DNA from: Paenibacillus gyeongsangnamensis
Lineage (GTDB): Bacteria; Bacillota; Bacilli; Paenibacillales; NBRC-103111
DNA: 64,000 nucleotides
Reading direction: 5' to 3'
Assembly (NCBI RefSeq): GCF_027533625.1
Contig: NZ_JAQAGZ010000019.1
Location: 62,001 to 126,000 of the forward strand
Position numbers and translations under genes: made by a program. The notes below the pieces were generated by a model that ran no database searches, was not told the origin of the DNA, and was given only the letters and a program-made list of their open reading frames with translations. This document shows positions 9,112 through 17,351 of this stretch, in pieces (the stretch's first letter is position 1; each line of letters starts with the position of its first letter).

Positions 9112-10824
9112 TTATTTTTGAATTTGCCAAGCTTCGGTCCGCTTTCTAACGGACTTTACAATCAGTTCATACAAAGCTCGCACGACGATATTCGTCACCA
9201 CGATTAATGTGGACATGGCGGCCGCTGCGGCGACATCCCCCGCATCGTCCATGTTGACGATCGATACCGAAGCCAGATTGTAGTCGGCGGACCTCAGGAA
9301 GATGACCGCGGACACGGTAACCATCGAGTTCACGAAGTAATACATGACGATCTCAATAATGGCCGGCATCGAGAGCGGCACCGTAATCCGCAGGAAGGTC
9401 CGGTAGAACGGCACTCGCATCGCATTCGATACCAGCTCGAACTCCTTATCCTGCTTCTTCAGCGAGGCCGTCGCCGTAATGAACGGCACGGAATAGAAAT
9501 GGATGACGTTGGCGATTACCAAGATCGCTACGGTTCCGTATAATCCGTTCAGCGGATTGTCCGGATGGTTGAAGAAGAAAATATAAGCCAGACCGATGAC
9601 CATCCCGGGCAGCGCCATGGGCAGGATCGACAGGAAGTACGCAAGCTGCCGCAGTCCCCCGTAGTGCCGCGTCTTCTCGATCAGATAAGCGAAGACGAAC
9701 GTCACGACCGTTCCGGCCACGGCGGTCAAGAGAGACACCTTGATGCTGTTCCAGAACGGCTCCAGCCCTCCTGCGGCCACCCGCGAGAAGTCGTAATGAT
9801 TCAGACTCGGCGTAATTTCATACGGCCATACCTTCACGAGCGAAGCGAATACGACGGTAACGAGCGGCAGCAGCAGCGCAATGGCGATGACTGTGCACAG
9901 CGTGCCGTAGAGGCGGTCCCGCACCTTCCGCTCTTCCACCCGGTAGCGGGTAGACCGGGCCGACATCATCGCACGCTGCTTCCGCTCGATGATACGGTCG
10001 ACCGCGAAGGCGATGAAGGCCGGGATCGTGAGCAGAATGCCTACGGTCGCGCCCATCGGCATATTTTGCTGTCCGATGACCTGCTTATAAATGTCCGTCG
10101 CGAGCACGTTGTATTGTCCGCCGACCGCCTGAGGCGCCCCGAAGTCCGTGAAGCTGGCTGTGAAGCAGACGAATAACGCGCTGATTAAGCCGTATTTGAC
10201 CGTCGGCAGCGTCACCGTCAGGAACGTCCGGAGCTTCCCGGCGCCAAGCGTCTCCGCCGCTTCATACAAGCGGTAATCTGACATGGACAATGCCGTGATG
10301 AAGATCAGATACGCCTGGGGAAACAGGTAGATGATCTCCGATAAAATAATGCCGACCGGCCCGTACAAATGAATGTCGATACCGAAGGGCAGCAGTCCGA
10401 AGAAGCCTTTGGTGACAAGTCCCTGCTTGCCGAATAAGTACGTCAGCGCTATCCCGTGCATCATTGTCGGCTCGAACAACGGGAGCAGCGCCGCATAGCG
10501 CAGGACCGCCTTGCCGCGGATCGATGTCCGGGAGATGCCGTAGGCGTAAACGAACGCCAGCAGCGCCGCAATGACGGTCGAAACGACGGAAATGAAAACC
10601 GTATTCATGAGCGAAGCGGACAGCGCCGGTGTCGAGAAGTACTTAACGAAATTGGCAAGTCCTGCGAACTCGCCGTCTTTGCCCAGAAATGCCTTGCCGA
10701 ACAAGAACAGGAGGGGAACGAGAATCGTGAGCAGCAGCGTCAGCACCGCCGCGGCGATCAAGAGCTTCGTCAGCGTATCCTGGCTGAACCCCAACTTACG
10801 CTGCTCTAACTTTGCGGGTAACAT
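9112..10824 (-). CDS. AEP ABC transporter permease, fused two-domain (PhnU2/PhnV type)
   Basis: A 570-residue membrane protein with two successive binding-protein-dependent permease domains (each about six helices), split by a charged linker near residues 290-310. The size and fused arrangement match the putative AEP importer permease family. The ATG at 10824 is used because AAAGGAG (about 10832-10838) is placed correctly; it overlaps the stop of the ATPase gene, so translation is probably coupled. phnX follows after 15 bp. Confidence 0.88.
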   Translation of the reverse strand: MLPAKLEQRKLGFSQDTLTKLLIAAAVLTLLLTILVPLLFLFGKAFLGKDGEFAGLANFVKYFSTPALSASLMNTVFISVVSTVIAALLAFVYAYGISRTSIRGKAVLRYAALLPLFEPTMMHGIALTYLFGKQGLVTKGFFGLLPFGIDIHLYGPVGIILSEIIYLFPQAYLIFITALSMSDYRLYEAAETLGAGKLRTFLTVTLPTVKYGLISALFVCFTASFTDFGAPQAVGGQYNVLATDIYKQVIGQQNMPMGATVGILLTIPAFIAFAVDRIIERKQRAMMSARSTRYRVEERKVRDRLYGTLCTVIAIALLLPLVTVVFASLVKVWPYEITPSLNHYDFSRVAAGGLEPFWNSIKVSLLTAVAGTVVTFVFAYLIEKTRHYGGLRQLAYFLSILPMALPGMVIGLAYIFFFNHPDNPLNGLYGTVAILVIANVIHFYSVPFITATASLKKQDKEFELVSNAMRVPFYRTFLRITVPLSMPAIIEIVMYYFVNSMVTVSAVIFLRSADYNLASVSIVNMDDAGDVAAAAAMSTLIVVTNIVVRALYELIVKSVRKRTEAWQIQK

Positions 10825-10837
10825 CCGAACGGCTCCT

Positions 10838-11881
10838 TTATGCATGGGCTAATGCGGAGGAGGCGAAGGTAACGAGCTTGTCCTCCTGCAGCTCGATGAA
10901 AACCGCCGCATTGCGGCTAAGCCTAAGCTGCTCCGCGGCCGGGGCCGGAACGTCGACGGAGAGCACTTGTCCCGCAGCAAGTCTCCCGTCCGGCTCAACG
11001 ATGAGGGTCAGACGGTAGAAGGATCCGCGGAACTCTGCATGCTTGACAAGCGCCTTGAAGCTTCGTTCGCTTGGGGAAGCCGCTATTCGGATATGCTCCG
11101 GTCTGACCGCGATGCGCGATCCCGGTTCCGAGCCGTGCTTCAGGCCGGCCGGATCGATGAAATTGATCGCTCCGATGAAATCGGCAACGAACGGCGTATT
11201 CGGCTGCTCGTAGATTTCCTGCGGCGTACCGGTCTGTACGATCTCGGCATTCTTCATTACGACGATGCGATCCGCCATCGTGAGCGCCTCCTCCTGGTCA
11301 TGGGTCACCATGATCGTCGTAATGCCCAGCCGCTCCTGCAGCTCGCAAATATCCTCGCGCAGCTTCTCCCGTACCTTCGCGTCGAGCGCTGAAAGCGGCT
11401 CGTCAAGCAGCAGGAAATCGGGAGAAAGGACGATCGCCCGGGCCAACGCGATCCGCTGCTGCTGCCCGCCGGACAGCTGCGCCGGGTACTTGGCGTGCAC
11501 ATTCTCGAGATCGACGAGAGAGAGTCCTTCCTTGACCTTCTCTTCGATTTCCTTCCTGGAGAAGCCTTTGCCCTGCAGGCCGTACGCCACATTCTGAAAT
11601 GCCGTCAAATTGGGAAACAAAGCGTACGATTGGAACACCATCCCGATATTGCGGCCCGCGGGAGAGAACGACGTAATGTCTTGTCCGTCTCTCAGGAGCC
11701 TCCCCTTTGTAGGCTTCTCCAGCCCTGCAATGATGCGCAGCAGCGTCGATTTGCCGCAGCCGCTGGGGCCGAGCAGGCAGATGAATTCGTTCTTGCGGAT
11801 ATCTAATCGAATATTCTTTAATGCCGTAAACGAACCGAACAGCTTATCAATTCCATCTAAGGTCAAATAAGATGACGTCAT
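10838..11881 (-). CDS. AEP ABC transporter ATP-binding protein
   Basis: A 347-residue ABC ATPase. Walker A is GPSGCGKST (about residue 37), Q-loop FQSYALFPN, signature LSGGQQQR, Walker B LLLDEPLSALD, and switch His in VTHDQEEAL. The C-terminal 110 residues form the TOBE-type regulatory domain of the MalK/PotA group. It belongs to the AEP importer by position between the binding protein gene and the fused permease gene. AAAGGAGG precedes the ATG. Confidence 0.9.
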   Translation of the reverse strand: MTSSYLTLDGIDKLFGSFTALKNIRLDIRKNEFICLLGPSGCGKSTLLRIIAGLEKPTKGRLLRDGQDITSFSPAGRNIGMVFQSYALFPNLTAFQNVAYGLQGKGFSRKEIEEKVKEGLSLVDLENVHAKYPAQLSGGQQQRIALARAIVLSPDFLLLDEPLSALDAKVREKLREDICELQERLGITTIMVTHDQEEALTMADRIVVMKNAEIVQTGTPQEIYEQPNTPFVADFIGAINFIDPAGLKHGSEPGSRIAVRPEHIRIAASPSERSFKALVKHAEFRGSFYRLTLIVEPDGRLAAGQVLSVDVPAPAAEQLRLSRNAAVFIELQEDKLVTFASSALAHA

Positions 11882-11952
11882 ATGTGCCTCCTTTGTTTGG
11901 TTTCATCTTCGGATGTCATATGTCCATTATAATTTCGATTTGTTAATTCACG

Positions 11953-11995
11953 GTTAAATGCATGTATATTTTGTGTTATTTATCTTGTTTTAGTT
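11953..11995 (-). promoter_or_regulatory. Candidate operator before the AEP importer ATPase gene
   Basis: GTTAAATGCA (11953-11962, plus-strand reading), 23 bp, then TGTTTTAGTT (11986-11995). The same pair with exactly the same spacing occurs upstream of the AEP-binding protein gene at 13318-13360. A related GTTAATTCA lies 11 bp to the left, giving a direct repeat. Likely bound by the operon's DeoR-family protein (inference). Confidence 0.5.
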
Positions 11996-12031
11996 GTTTT
12001 TGGTTGCAATAACTTCACTCTCAGCCGACCT

Positions 12032-12084
12032 GGATAAACGGCTCCGCCGCCCTTGTCTTACAAGGACCGGCGCGTTTATCAACG
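12032..12084 (+). repeat. Terminator-associated repeat, copy A (internally deleted)
   Basis: Holds stem-loop I of the element (GGATAAACGG ... CCTTGT-CTT-ACAAGG ... GCGTTTATC) and then joins directly to the terminal AACG. The missing 50 bp is exactly the part lying between two TATCAA copies in the full element, as expected from recombination between those direct repeats. Confidence 0.75.
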
Positions 12085-12122
12085 AAAAAACTGCACGGGA
12101 CGGTCCCATGCAGCTTTTTCTG
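12085..12122 (-). terminator. Terminator between the AEP-binding protein gene and the rest of the operon
   Basis: The stem AGCTGCATGGGAC / GTCCCGTGCAGTT is followed by TTTTTT on the minus strand, with A/T tracts on both sides. Being inside the operon, it would let the binding protein be made in excess. Confidence 0.8.
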
Positions 12123-12136
12123 CCGCTTGCGGCTGC

Positions 12137-13237
12137 TTATGATTTCGGTTCGCTTTTGACATTATAACGCTTGTCCCACTCAGCCAGGATGCCGTCCCGG
12201 TTCTTCGCGGCATCGTTCAGATCCACTTTGATCAGCTGCTTGAGCGGATCCTTCTCGTAGCCTTCCGGAATGGCATTCGAATCGGATTTGACCGCGAGAA
12301 TGGCATAATTCTTGTTGTACTCCTTCATCACATCGTCCGTGATCGCCCAATCGAGGAAATCCTTAGCCGCTTGCTTGATCGTCTTCTTCTTCATCAGCGC
12401 GTTCGCTTCCACATCCCAGCCGGAGCCTTCCTGCGGGAACACCACCTCAACCGGGGAACCGTTCTTCTTCTCCTGGATCCCGCGATAGCCAAAGGAAATA
12501 CCGATCGGATATTCGCCTGTGCCCGCCAGCTTCGCCGGCTTGGAGCCGGAATGGACATACATCGCGACGTTGTCATTAAGCTTGTTCATGTAGTCCCAGG
12601 CTTTGTCCTTGCCCATCAGCTGGATCAGACCGTTGACGGTCAAGAAGCCCGTACCGGAGGACGAAGGGTTCGGCATCGTGATCATGCCTTTATACTCCGG
12701 CTTGAGCAGATCGGCGTACGATTTTGGAATGGCAAGGTTTTTCTTCTCCAGCTCTTTCTTGTTCACGACGATCGCCGTTTCCCAAGCGTCAATGCCAACC
12801 CAATGCGGCGTACTGTTCTTGTCCTTGAATTCCGGTTGAATCCGTTCCACGCCCTTTGGCGCATAGCCTTCCAGCATGCTGTTCTGATCCAGCACGAGCA
12901 GACTCGTCGCAGCCGTTCCCCAGACGACGTCGGCCTGCGGGTTGTCCTTCTCCGCAAGCAGGCGAGCCGTAATAACGCCCGTCGAATCGCGAACGATGTT
13001 AAGCTTTACGTCGGGATATTTTTTCTTATACGAGTCCAAGTAAGCTTTGATTTGGTCGTCTTCGAGTGCGGTGTAGATCGTCAAATCCTTGCTCTTGGTG
13101 TCGATGTTCGATTCAGCAGTGGCCGAAGCCTTCCCTGCACTGCCGGATTGCTGCACGCCGGTATCACTCTTGCCGCAGGCGGTAAGAATGGAGAACGTCA
13201 TCAGACTTGCTGCGATTACAGGTATTAGCTTTTTCAT
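12137..13237 (-). CDS. AEP ABC transporter substrate-binding lipoprotein (PhnS2 type)
   Basis: A 366-residue extracytoplasmic binding protein. The signal peptide ends in a lipobox SILTAC with Cys21, followed by a Ser/Gly linker. The body is the Fe(III)/polyamine/AEP-binding class (LTIYTALEDDQIKAYLDSY, ADVVWGTAATSLL, TGFLTVNG). It is the first gene of the AEP uptake-degradation run, separated from the ATPase gene by a terminator, a usual arrangement for binding proteins. Substrate is assigned from context (phnX and phnW downstream), not from the protein alone. Confidence 0.85.
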   Translation of the reverse strand: MKKLIPVIAASLMTFSILTACGKSDTGVQQSGSAGKASATAESNIDTKSKDLTIYTALEDDQIKAYLDSYKKKYPDVKLNIVRDSTGVITARLLAEKDNPQADVVWGTAATSLLVLDQNSMLEGYAPKGVERIQPEFKDKNSTPHWVGIDAWETAIVVNKKELEKKNLAIPKSYADLLKPEYKGMITMPNPSSSGTGFLTVNGLIQLMGKDKAWDYMNKLNDNVAMYVHSGSKPAKLAGTGEYPIGISFGYRGIQEKKNGSPVEVVFPQEGSGWDVEANALMKKKTIKQAAKDFLDWAITDDVMKEYNKNYAILAVKSDSNAIPEGYEKDPLKQLIKVDLNDAAKNRDGILAEWDKRYNVKSEPKS

Positions 13238-13317
13238 TGCTTCATTTTCTCTCCCTTTAAATCGAATTCTCGTTTGGCCTCACACGTCTAACTATAAGTC
13301 CCTTTTGTAAAATACAT

Positions 13318-13360
13318 GTTAAATACACATTAATAAATTGTTTTTATTACTGTTTTAGTT
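13318..13360 (-). promoter_or_regulatory. Candidate operator/promoter region of the AEP operon
   Basis: GTTAAATACA (13318-13327), 23 bp, then TGTTTTAGTT (13351-13360), matching 11953-11995 in sequence and spacing. AAATACATGTT followed by AAATACACATT makes an 11-bp direct repeat, a layout common for DeoR-family operators. A TATAGT-like -10 for the binding protein gene lies just downstream on the minus strand (13294-13299). Confidence 0.5.
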
Positions 13361-13480
13361 TTATTTACTTTGTTTTATAGAAGTGGGCTCCAAGCTGGGG
13401 TACATCGCGTTCTCCGCCTGCTCCTTTGTCGCTCGGTCCTTTACGAGCTCGATGCCGATCAATAGTCCGATCGCATATGC
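13361..13480 (-). pseudogene. C-terminal remnant of a class III aminotransferase
   Basis: Minus-strand reading gives 39 residues and a stop, beginning AYAIGLLIGIELVKDRATKE. The GLL-GIELVKDRATKE segment is characteristic of class III PLP aminotransferases (ornithine/GABA/AGXT2-like). The N-terminal nine-tenths is absent. The remnant ends exactly where repeat copy B begins. PbfA, an accessory AEP-pathway enzyme acting on hydroxylated AEP, belongs to this fold, so a lost AEP-pathway gene is possible but unproven. Confidence 0.65.
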
Positions 13481-13581
13481 AGGATAAACGGCTACGCCGT
13501 CCTTGTCTTACAAGGACCGGCGCGTTTACCAAGGTTGATGCGAAGCTGTAAGTTACGAAAACTTATAAATTCTTATCAACG
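13481..13581 (+). repeat. Terminator-associated two-hairpin repeat, copy B (full length)
   Basis: Stem-loop I: AGGATAAACGG, then CCTTGT-CTT-ACAAGG, then GCGTTTACC. Stem-loop II: GGTTGATGCGAAG, then TAAGTT-ACGAA-AACTTA, then CTTATCAACG. About 101 bp. The right end is 5 bp from the terminator of the lplT-like gene; the left end abuts the aminotransferase remnant. Confidence 0.85.
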
Positions 13582-13585
13582 TAAA

Positions 13586-13630
13586 AAGGCTGTTCCTTTC
13601 CGGCCCATGGACCAGTAAGGAACAGCCTTA
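13586..13630 (-). terminator. Terminator of the lplT-aas operon
   Basis: A perfect 13-bp stem (AAGGCTGTTCCTT and its complement) with T-tract on the minus strand. Confidence 0.85.
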
Positions 13631-13678
13631 TGCGAGGGGATATCGCCGAGGGCGAGATCGGTTCTTCACCTGCCGGCG

Positions 13679-14860
13679 CTACACGCCCGCGGAACGTTTC
13701 GAGCTCAGCCTCAGCAGGCCCGCCATCAACAATCCGAATACGGCAGCCGCCCCGCCGATCGTCAGCGTAATATCGGCTCCTGCGGTAACGACGAGACGGG
13801 TGAGCGCAATGCCTGCGATCATGAACGAATTCTCGGTGAAATTCTGGATCGCAATCGTCTTGCCCGCTCCGACGAGCGGATGGCCCGCCACCTGCAGCGC
13901 GGTATTCATCGGAATCAGGAATAATCCGCCCAGCGCTCCGATCAGCAGCAGCCAGCCCACGGTCACGCCCCAATGCAGCGGGACTAGCGCCAGCAGAATG
14001 CAAGCGAACATCGCAAGGCCGTAATACGTCGTTTGGCTCAGCTTGCCGGGACGGGTGAGATAGGGCGCGAGCAGAGCCCCCGCCACGATCCCGATGCCTG
14101 TGGAGCCCACGATGGCCGACTGCAGGAACGTATCCTCGATGTACAGCCGCTGCGCAAGCCAGATCAGGAACGTAATGCGCAGCACTGAGGACACCATCCA
14201 GAAGGAGCTCGTTCCAATGAGCGAGAAACGCGCTCTCGGATTGGCAAACAGCCGCTTCACATCTCTCAGGAAAGTTTTCGCCGATTCTCCGTACCGCAGG
14301 CTCGGATTCGTATCCTCGCAAACAACCCATCGGGTCGCGGCGGCGGAGATCAGGTACAAGATCACGCAAACGGCTAAACCGGCGAGCGGCGTCCGGGACA
14401 GGAAGCCCCCGGCTACTGTGCCGAGCAGGATCGCAACGATCGTGCCGGACTCAAGGTACCCGTTCGCTTTCAGCAGCAGCTGCGTATCGCTTCCCGCAAT
14501 GCCCTTGATCGCCGCATACTTCGCGCAGCCGTACAGAACGGCCCCGATGCCGATGATCATATAGGACCAATGCGGAGGGAGCGGCGTGAATAAGCAAGCG
14601 GTGCCCGCCAGCTTGATGAGGCTGCCGATCAGCAGCGTGAAGCCTTTGCTGTTCTTATCGGTGAAGGTACCCACGAACGGCGCGAATACAATGTAGGACA
14701 ACAGAAATCCCATCTGTACGACCAGCATGCCGGCTTCGGGATTCACCGCTCCCCGCCGGCTTAATAGCCCCAGAATGACGAAGAAAACGACGTTGTCGAC
14801 AAAAGCGGATAAAAATTGCGAAACATACAGCGACCGCAGCGATCGTTGGATCTCGTTCAT
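13679..14860 (-). CDS. lplT: Lysophospholipid transporter LplT-like MFS protein
   Basis: A 393-residue polytopic membrane protein of the major facilitator superfamily. The N-terminus (LYVSQFLSAFVDNVVFFVIL, then PFVGTFTDKNSKG and YGCAKYAAIKGI) resembles LplT, which flips lysophospholipids to the inner leaflet for re-acylation. The adjacent upstream gene is an Aas-type acyltransferase/acyl-ACP synthetase, the known functional partner. The two genes are 31 bp apart on the same strand. Confidence 0.8.
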   Translation of the reverse strand: MNEIQRSLRSLYVSQFLSAFVDNVVFFVILGLLSRRGAVNPEAGMLVVQMGFLLSYIVFAPFVGTFTDKNSKGFTLLIGSLIKLAGTACLFTPLPPHWSYMIIGIGAVLYGCAKYAAIKGIAGSDTQLLLKANGYLESGTIVAILLGTVAGGFLSRTPLAGLAVCVILYLISAAATRWVVCEDTNPSLRYGESAKTFLRDVKRLFANPRARFSLIGTSSFWMVSSVLRITFLIWLAQRLYIEDTFLQSAIVGSTGIGIVAGALLAPYLTRPGKLSQTTYYGLAMFACILLALVPLHWGVTVGWLLLIGALGGLFLIPMNTALQVAGHPLVGAGKTIAIQNFTENSFMIAGIALTRLVVTAGADITLTIGGAAAVFGLLMAGLLRLSSKRSAGV

Positions 14861-14891
14861 GGGCTACGCTCCTTCATCAAGGTGGCTTGGG

Positions 14892-16994
14892 TCAGACAAG
14901 TGACGGCTCCGCCCGTTTCTTCAACGCCACGTAATCGGTCTTGCCGCTTCCAAGCAGAGGCAGCCGCTCCACCCGCTCGATGCGCGAGGGCGCAAGCAGC
15001 GGGGAATAGCCGCCCGCAGAGATAAACTGTTTGAAAGAGCCCGGAGCCGCCGCATCCTCCGTCGTGAATAAAACAATCCGCTCCCCCTTGCGCCCGTCAC
15101 TGACGGACACCGCCGCGAACCCGCCGCCGCCGAATGCCTGCTGTGCCAGCTCCTCCACGAGGTTCAGGGACACCATCTCGCCCCCTACCTTGGCAAAGCG
15201 CTTCAGCCGCGACACGATGCGAAGGTAGCCCTCGCCGTCGATCGTCACGACGTCTCCGCAGTCATACCATTCCTCCCGCGGGACGAACCCTTGGCCGTGA
15301 ATCAGGTACCCCTTCATCAGATTCGGCCCGGACACCTGCAGACTGCCGCCCTCTTCAATGCCCTCCACCTCCTTCAGCCGGTAACGGATCGTCGGAAGCA
15401 GCCGGCCGACCGTCCCTTGCTTGCAGCCGAGCGGCGCATTGATGGAAAGCACCGGGGAAGCCTCCGTTGTGCCGTAGCCCTCGAAGATACGGAGGCCGAA
15501 CTTGGCGCTCCACTGCTCCATCACCTCCGGCTTCAGCTTCTCCGCCCCGGCCACGACGTAGCGCAGCGAGCGGAAATCGTACGGATGGGCCATGCGTCCG
15601 TAAGCGGCAAGGAACGTGGACGTGCCGAACAGAATCGTCGCGTTCCGGTCGTAGACGAGCTCCGGGATGATTTTATAATGAAGCGGACTCGGGTACAGAA
15701 ACACCTTCACCCCAGTCAGCAGCGGCAGCAGCGTGCCTGCGGTGAGTCCAAAGCTATGGAACATGGGCAGCGCATTGAAGAGCGTATCCTTCGCCGTAAA
15801 ATCGTACAGCGTCCGCGCCTGCTGAATGTTGGCGAACAGATTGCCGTGGCCGAGCACGACACCCTTGGGCTTGTTCTCGCTCCCTGAGGTGAACAGCACG
15901 ACCTCCCCTGCGCCCTTAACGGCTCTTCTTCCGTCCAACAAATCCAGCAGACCTGCGAGTTTATCGCTCCACCGCACCTGCCCGCGCACATCCTCGAGAT
16001 ACAGCAGCCGGACCCGCTGCTCCAGCGCTTCCGCGAGCGGCCCAAGGTTCGCTTTCTCGATGAACTCCCTCGACGTGACGATTGTCCGGAGGTCCGCCGT
16101 TTCGCAGGCGTCCTGCAGGCTCATCTGCCCGGCGGAGAAGTTCAGCATCGCCGGTGTCTTGCCAAGCCGCACTAGTGCAAAGAACGCAATCACGTGGCCG
16201 GCCGAGTTCGGCAGCAGCAGCCCGACACGCTCCTGTCCGTGAAGCGGGCGAGACAGCTTCCGGGCGAACAGGTACGCAGCGATGAGCAGCTTGCGGTAAG
16301 TCAGCGTCTGCCCCGAGTCGGCGCAAACCGGTAGCCCCCATCCGCTGCGCTTCGCCTGGGCCCGCAGCTCGTCGAACAGGTTCACGTCCGGACGGAGCCG
16401 GCTTGTGACGAGCTGCTCCTGCAGCTCGCGCAGGATTCGGTCGGCAGCGCGCTCCTTCTGCACGCGCATAGGTAATTCCGGCTGAGCCTGAAGCTCGAAC
16501 GCCTCTCCGATATCGATCGTCACTTCAGGAAACCAGACGGTCTTGATTTTATCTCCGATTCGGGACAGCTTGCTCCGCTCGAGCCCGTTAATGGCGATCG
16601 GATACAGTCTGGCCCCGGTCCGCAGCGCGATATAGCCGATGCCGGGGTACACCTTCATCAGACCGCCGGTTACGGTGATGCGCCCTTCGGGGAAGATCAG
16701 GAGCGGCGTGCCTGCGCGTACGATTCGAACCATCGTCCGGACCGAATAAGGGTTCAGCGGGTCGACCGCAATATGCCGGAACAGATGGACGACGGGTCCC
16801 AGCTTCTTTGCGATCCCCGTATTGATGACGAAGGTCAATTCCTTCGGCAGGAACGCCGCGAGCAGCAGCGCATCCAGAAACGATAAATGGTTCGGCATAA
16901 GGATCGCCGGACCTTCAAAGCGAAGCCGGCCGAGTCCTGACAGACGCAGCCGGAACAACGCGCGGCCAAGCAAACGAACGATGGCGTACAGCAT
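14892..16994 (-). CDS. aas: Aas-like bifunctional acyltransferase / acyl-ACP synthetase
   Basis: A 700-residue membrane-associated protein. N-terminal PlsC acyltransferase domain: NHLSFLDA (about residue 35) and FPEGRIT (about 100). C-terminal adenylating domain: FTSGSENKPKGV, then YGTTEASPV. Together with LplT this re-acylates lysophosphatidylethanolamine. The ATG at 16994 is preferred because GGAAGGAG lies 8 nt upstream; an in-frame ATG at 17060 has no ribosome site. Confidence 0.85.
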   Translation of the reverse strand: MLYAIVRLLGRALFRLRLSGLGRLRFEGPAILMPNHLSFLDALLLAAFLPKELTFVINTGIAKKLGPVVHLFRHIAVDPLNPYSVRTMVRIVRAGTPLLIFPEGRITVTGGLMKVYPGIGYIALRTGARLYPIAINGLERSKLSRIGDKIKTVWFPEVTIDIGEAFELQAQPELPMRVQKERAADRILRELQEQLVTSRLRPDVNLFDELRAQAKRSGWGLPVCADSGQTLTYRKLLIAAYLFARKLSRPLHGQERVGLLLPNSAGHVIAFFALVRLGKTPAMLNFSAGQMSLQDACETADLRTIVTSREFIEKANLGPLAEALEQRVRLLYLEDVRGQVRWSDKLAGLLDLLDGRRAVKGAGEVVLFTSGSENKPKGVVLGHGNLFANIQQARTLYDFTAKDTLFNALPMFHSFGLTAGTLLPLLTGVKVFLYPSPLHYKIIPELVYDRNATILFGTSTFLAAYGRMAHPYDFRSLRYVVAGAEKLKPEVMEQWSAKFGLRIFEGYGTTEASPVLSINAPLGCKQGTVGRLLPTIRYRLKEVEGIEEGGSLQVSGPNLMKGYLIHGQGFVPREEWYDCGDVVTIDGEGYLRIVSRLKRFAKVGGEMVSLNLVEELAQQAFGGGGFAAVSVSDGRKGERIVLFTTEDAAAPGSFKQFISAGGYSPLLAPSRIERVERLPLLGSGKTDYVALKKRAEPSLV

Positions 16995-17351
16995 AACAAG
17001 GGCTCCTTCCCCGCCCGGCGTCTCCTTCGTCCGCCGCGGCTCTCTTTGCGTGTATTTCATCCGGAAACACGGTACGAAACACTACTATATCTTTAACCTA
17101 TTCCGCGGGAGGCGGATCTTGCCACTTCCTTTCGGACAATTCCTCTTAGTACCTGGTTCCATATTTATATTGTGTACCGTCTCAGCTGTTTTCGGATAGT
17201 ACTAACTTGCCGTAGTACCGGGGAACGAATGCATGAAGGACACGAACGAAAAAAAACCGGCCTCCCGAAGAAGGCCGGTTGCCGCTCCCCTTGCGGCAGG
17301 ATCAAGGACTGGGGACGGAGATGACGTTCAGTTAAGGGTTGCCCCGTATAA
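16995..17351. other. Intergenic region with terminator, no gene
   Basis: Leader of the aas-lplT operon on the right-hand side, a GTACTA/TAGTAC inverted repeat near 17199-17218, and the terminator of the MFS gene at 17249-17281. No supported coding sequence. Confidence 0.5.
17249..17281 (-). terminator. Terminator of the MerR-MFS operon
   Basis: AACCGGCCTT / AAGGCCGGTT-type stem (17256-17280) followed by TTTTTTTT on the minus strand. Confidence 0.85.
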
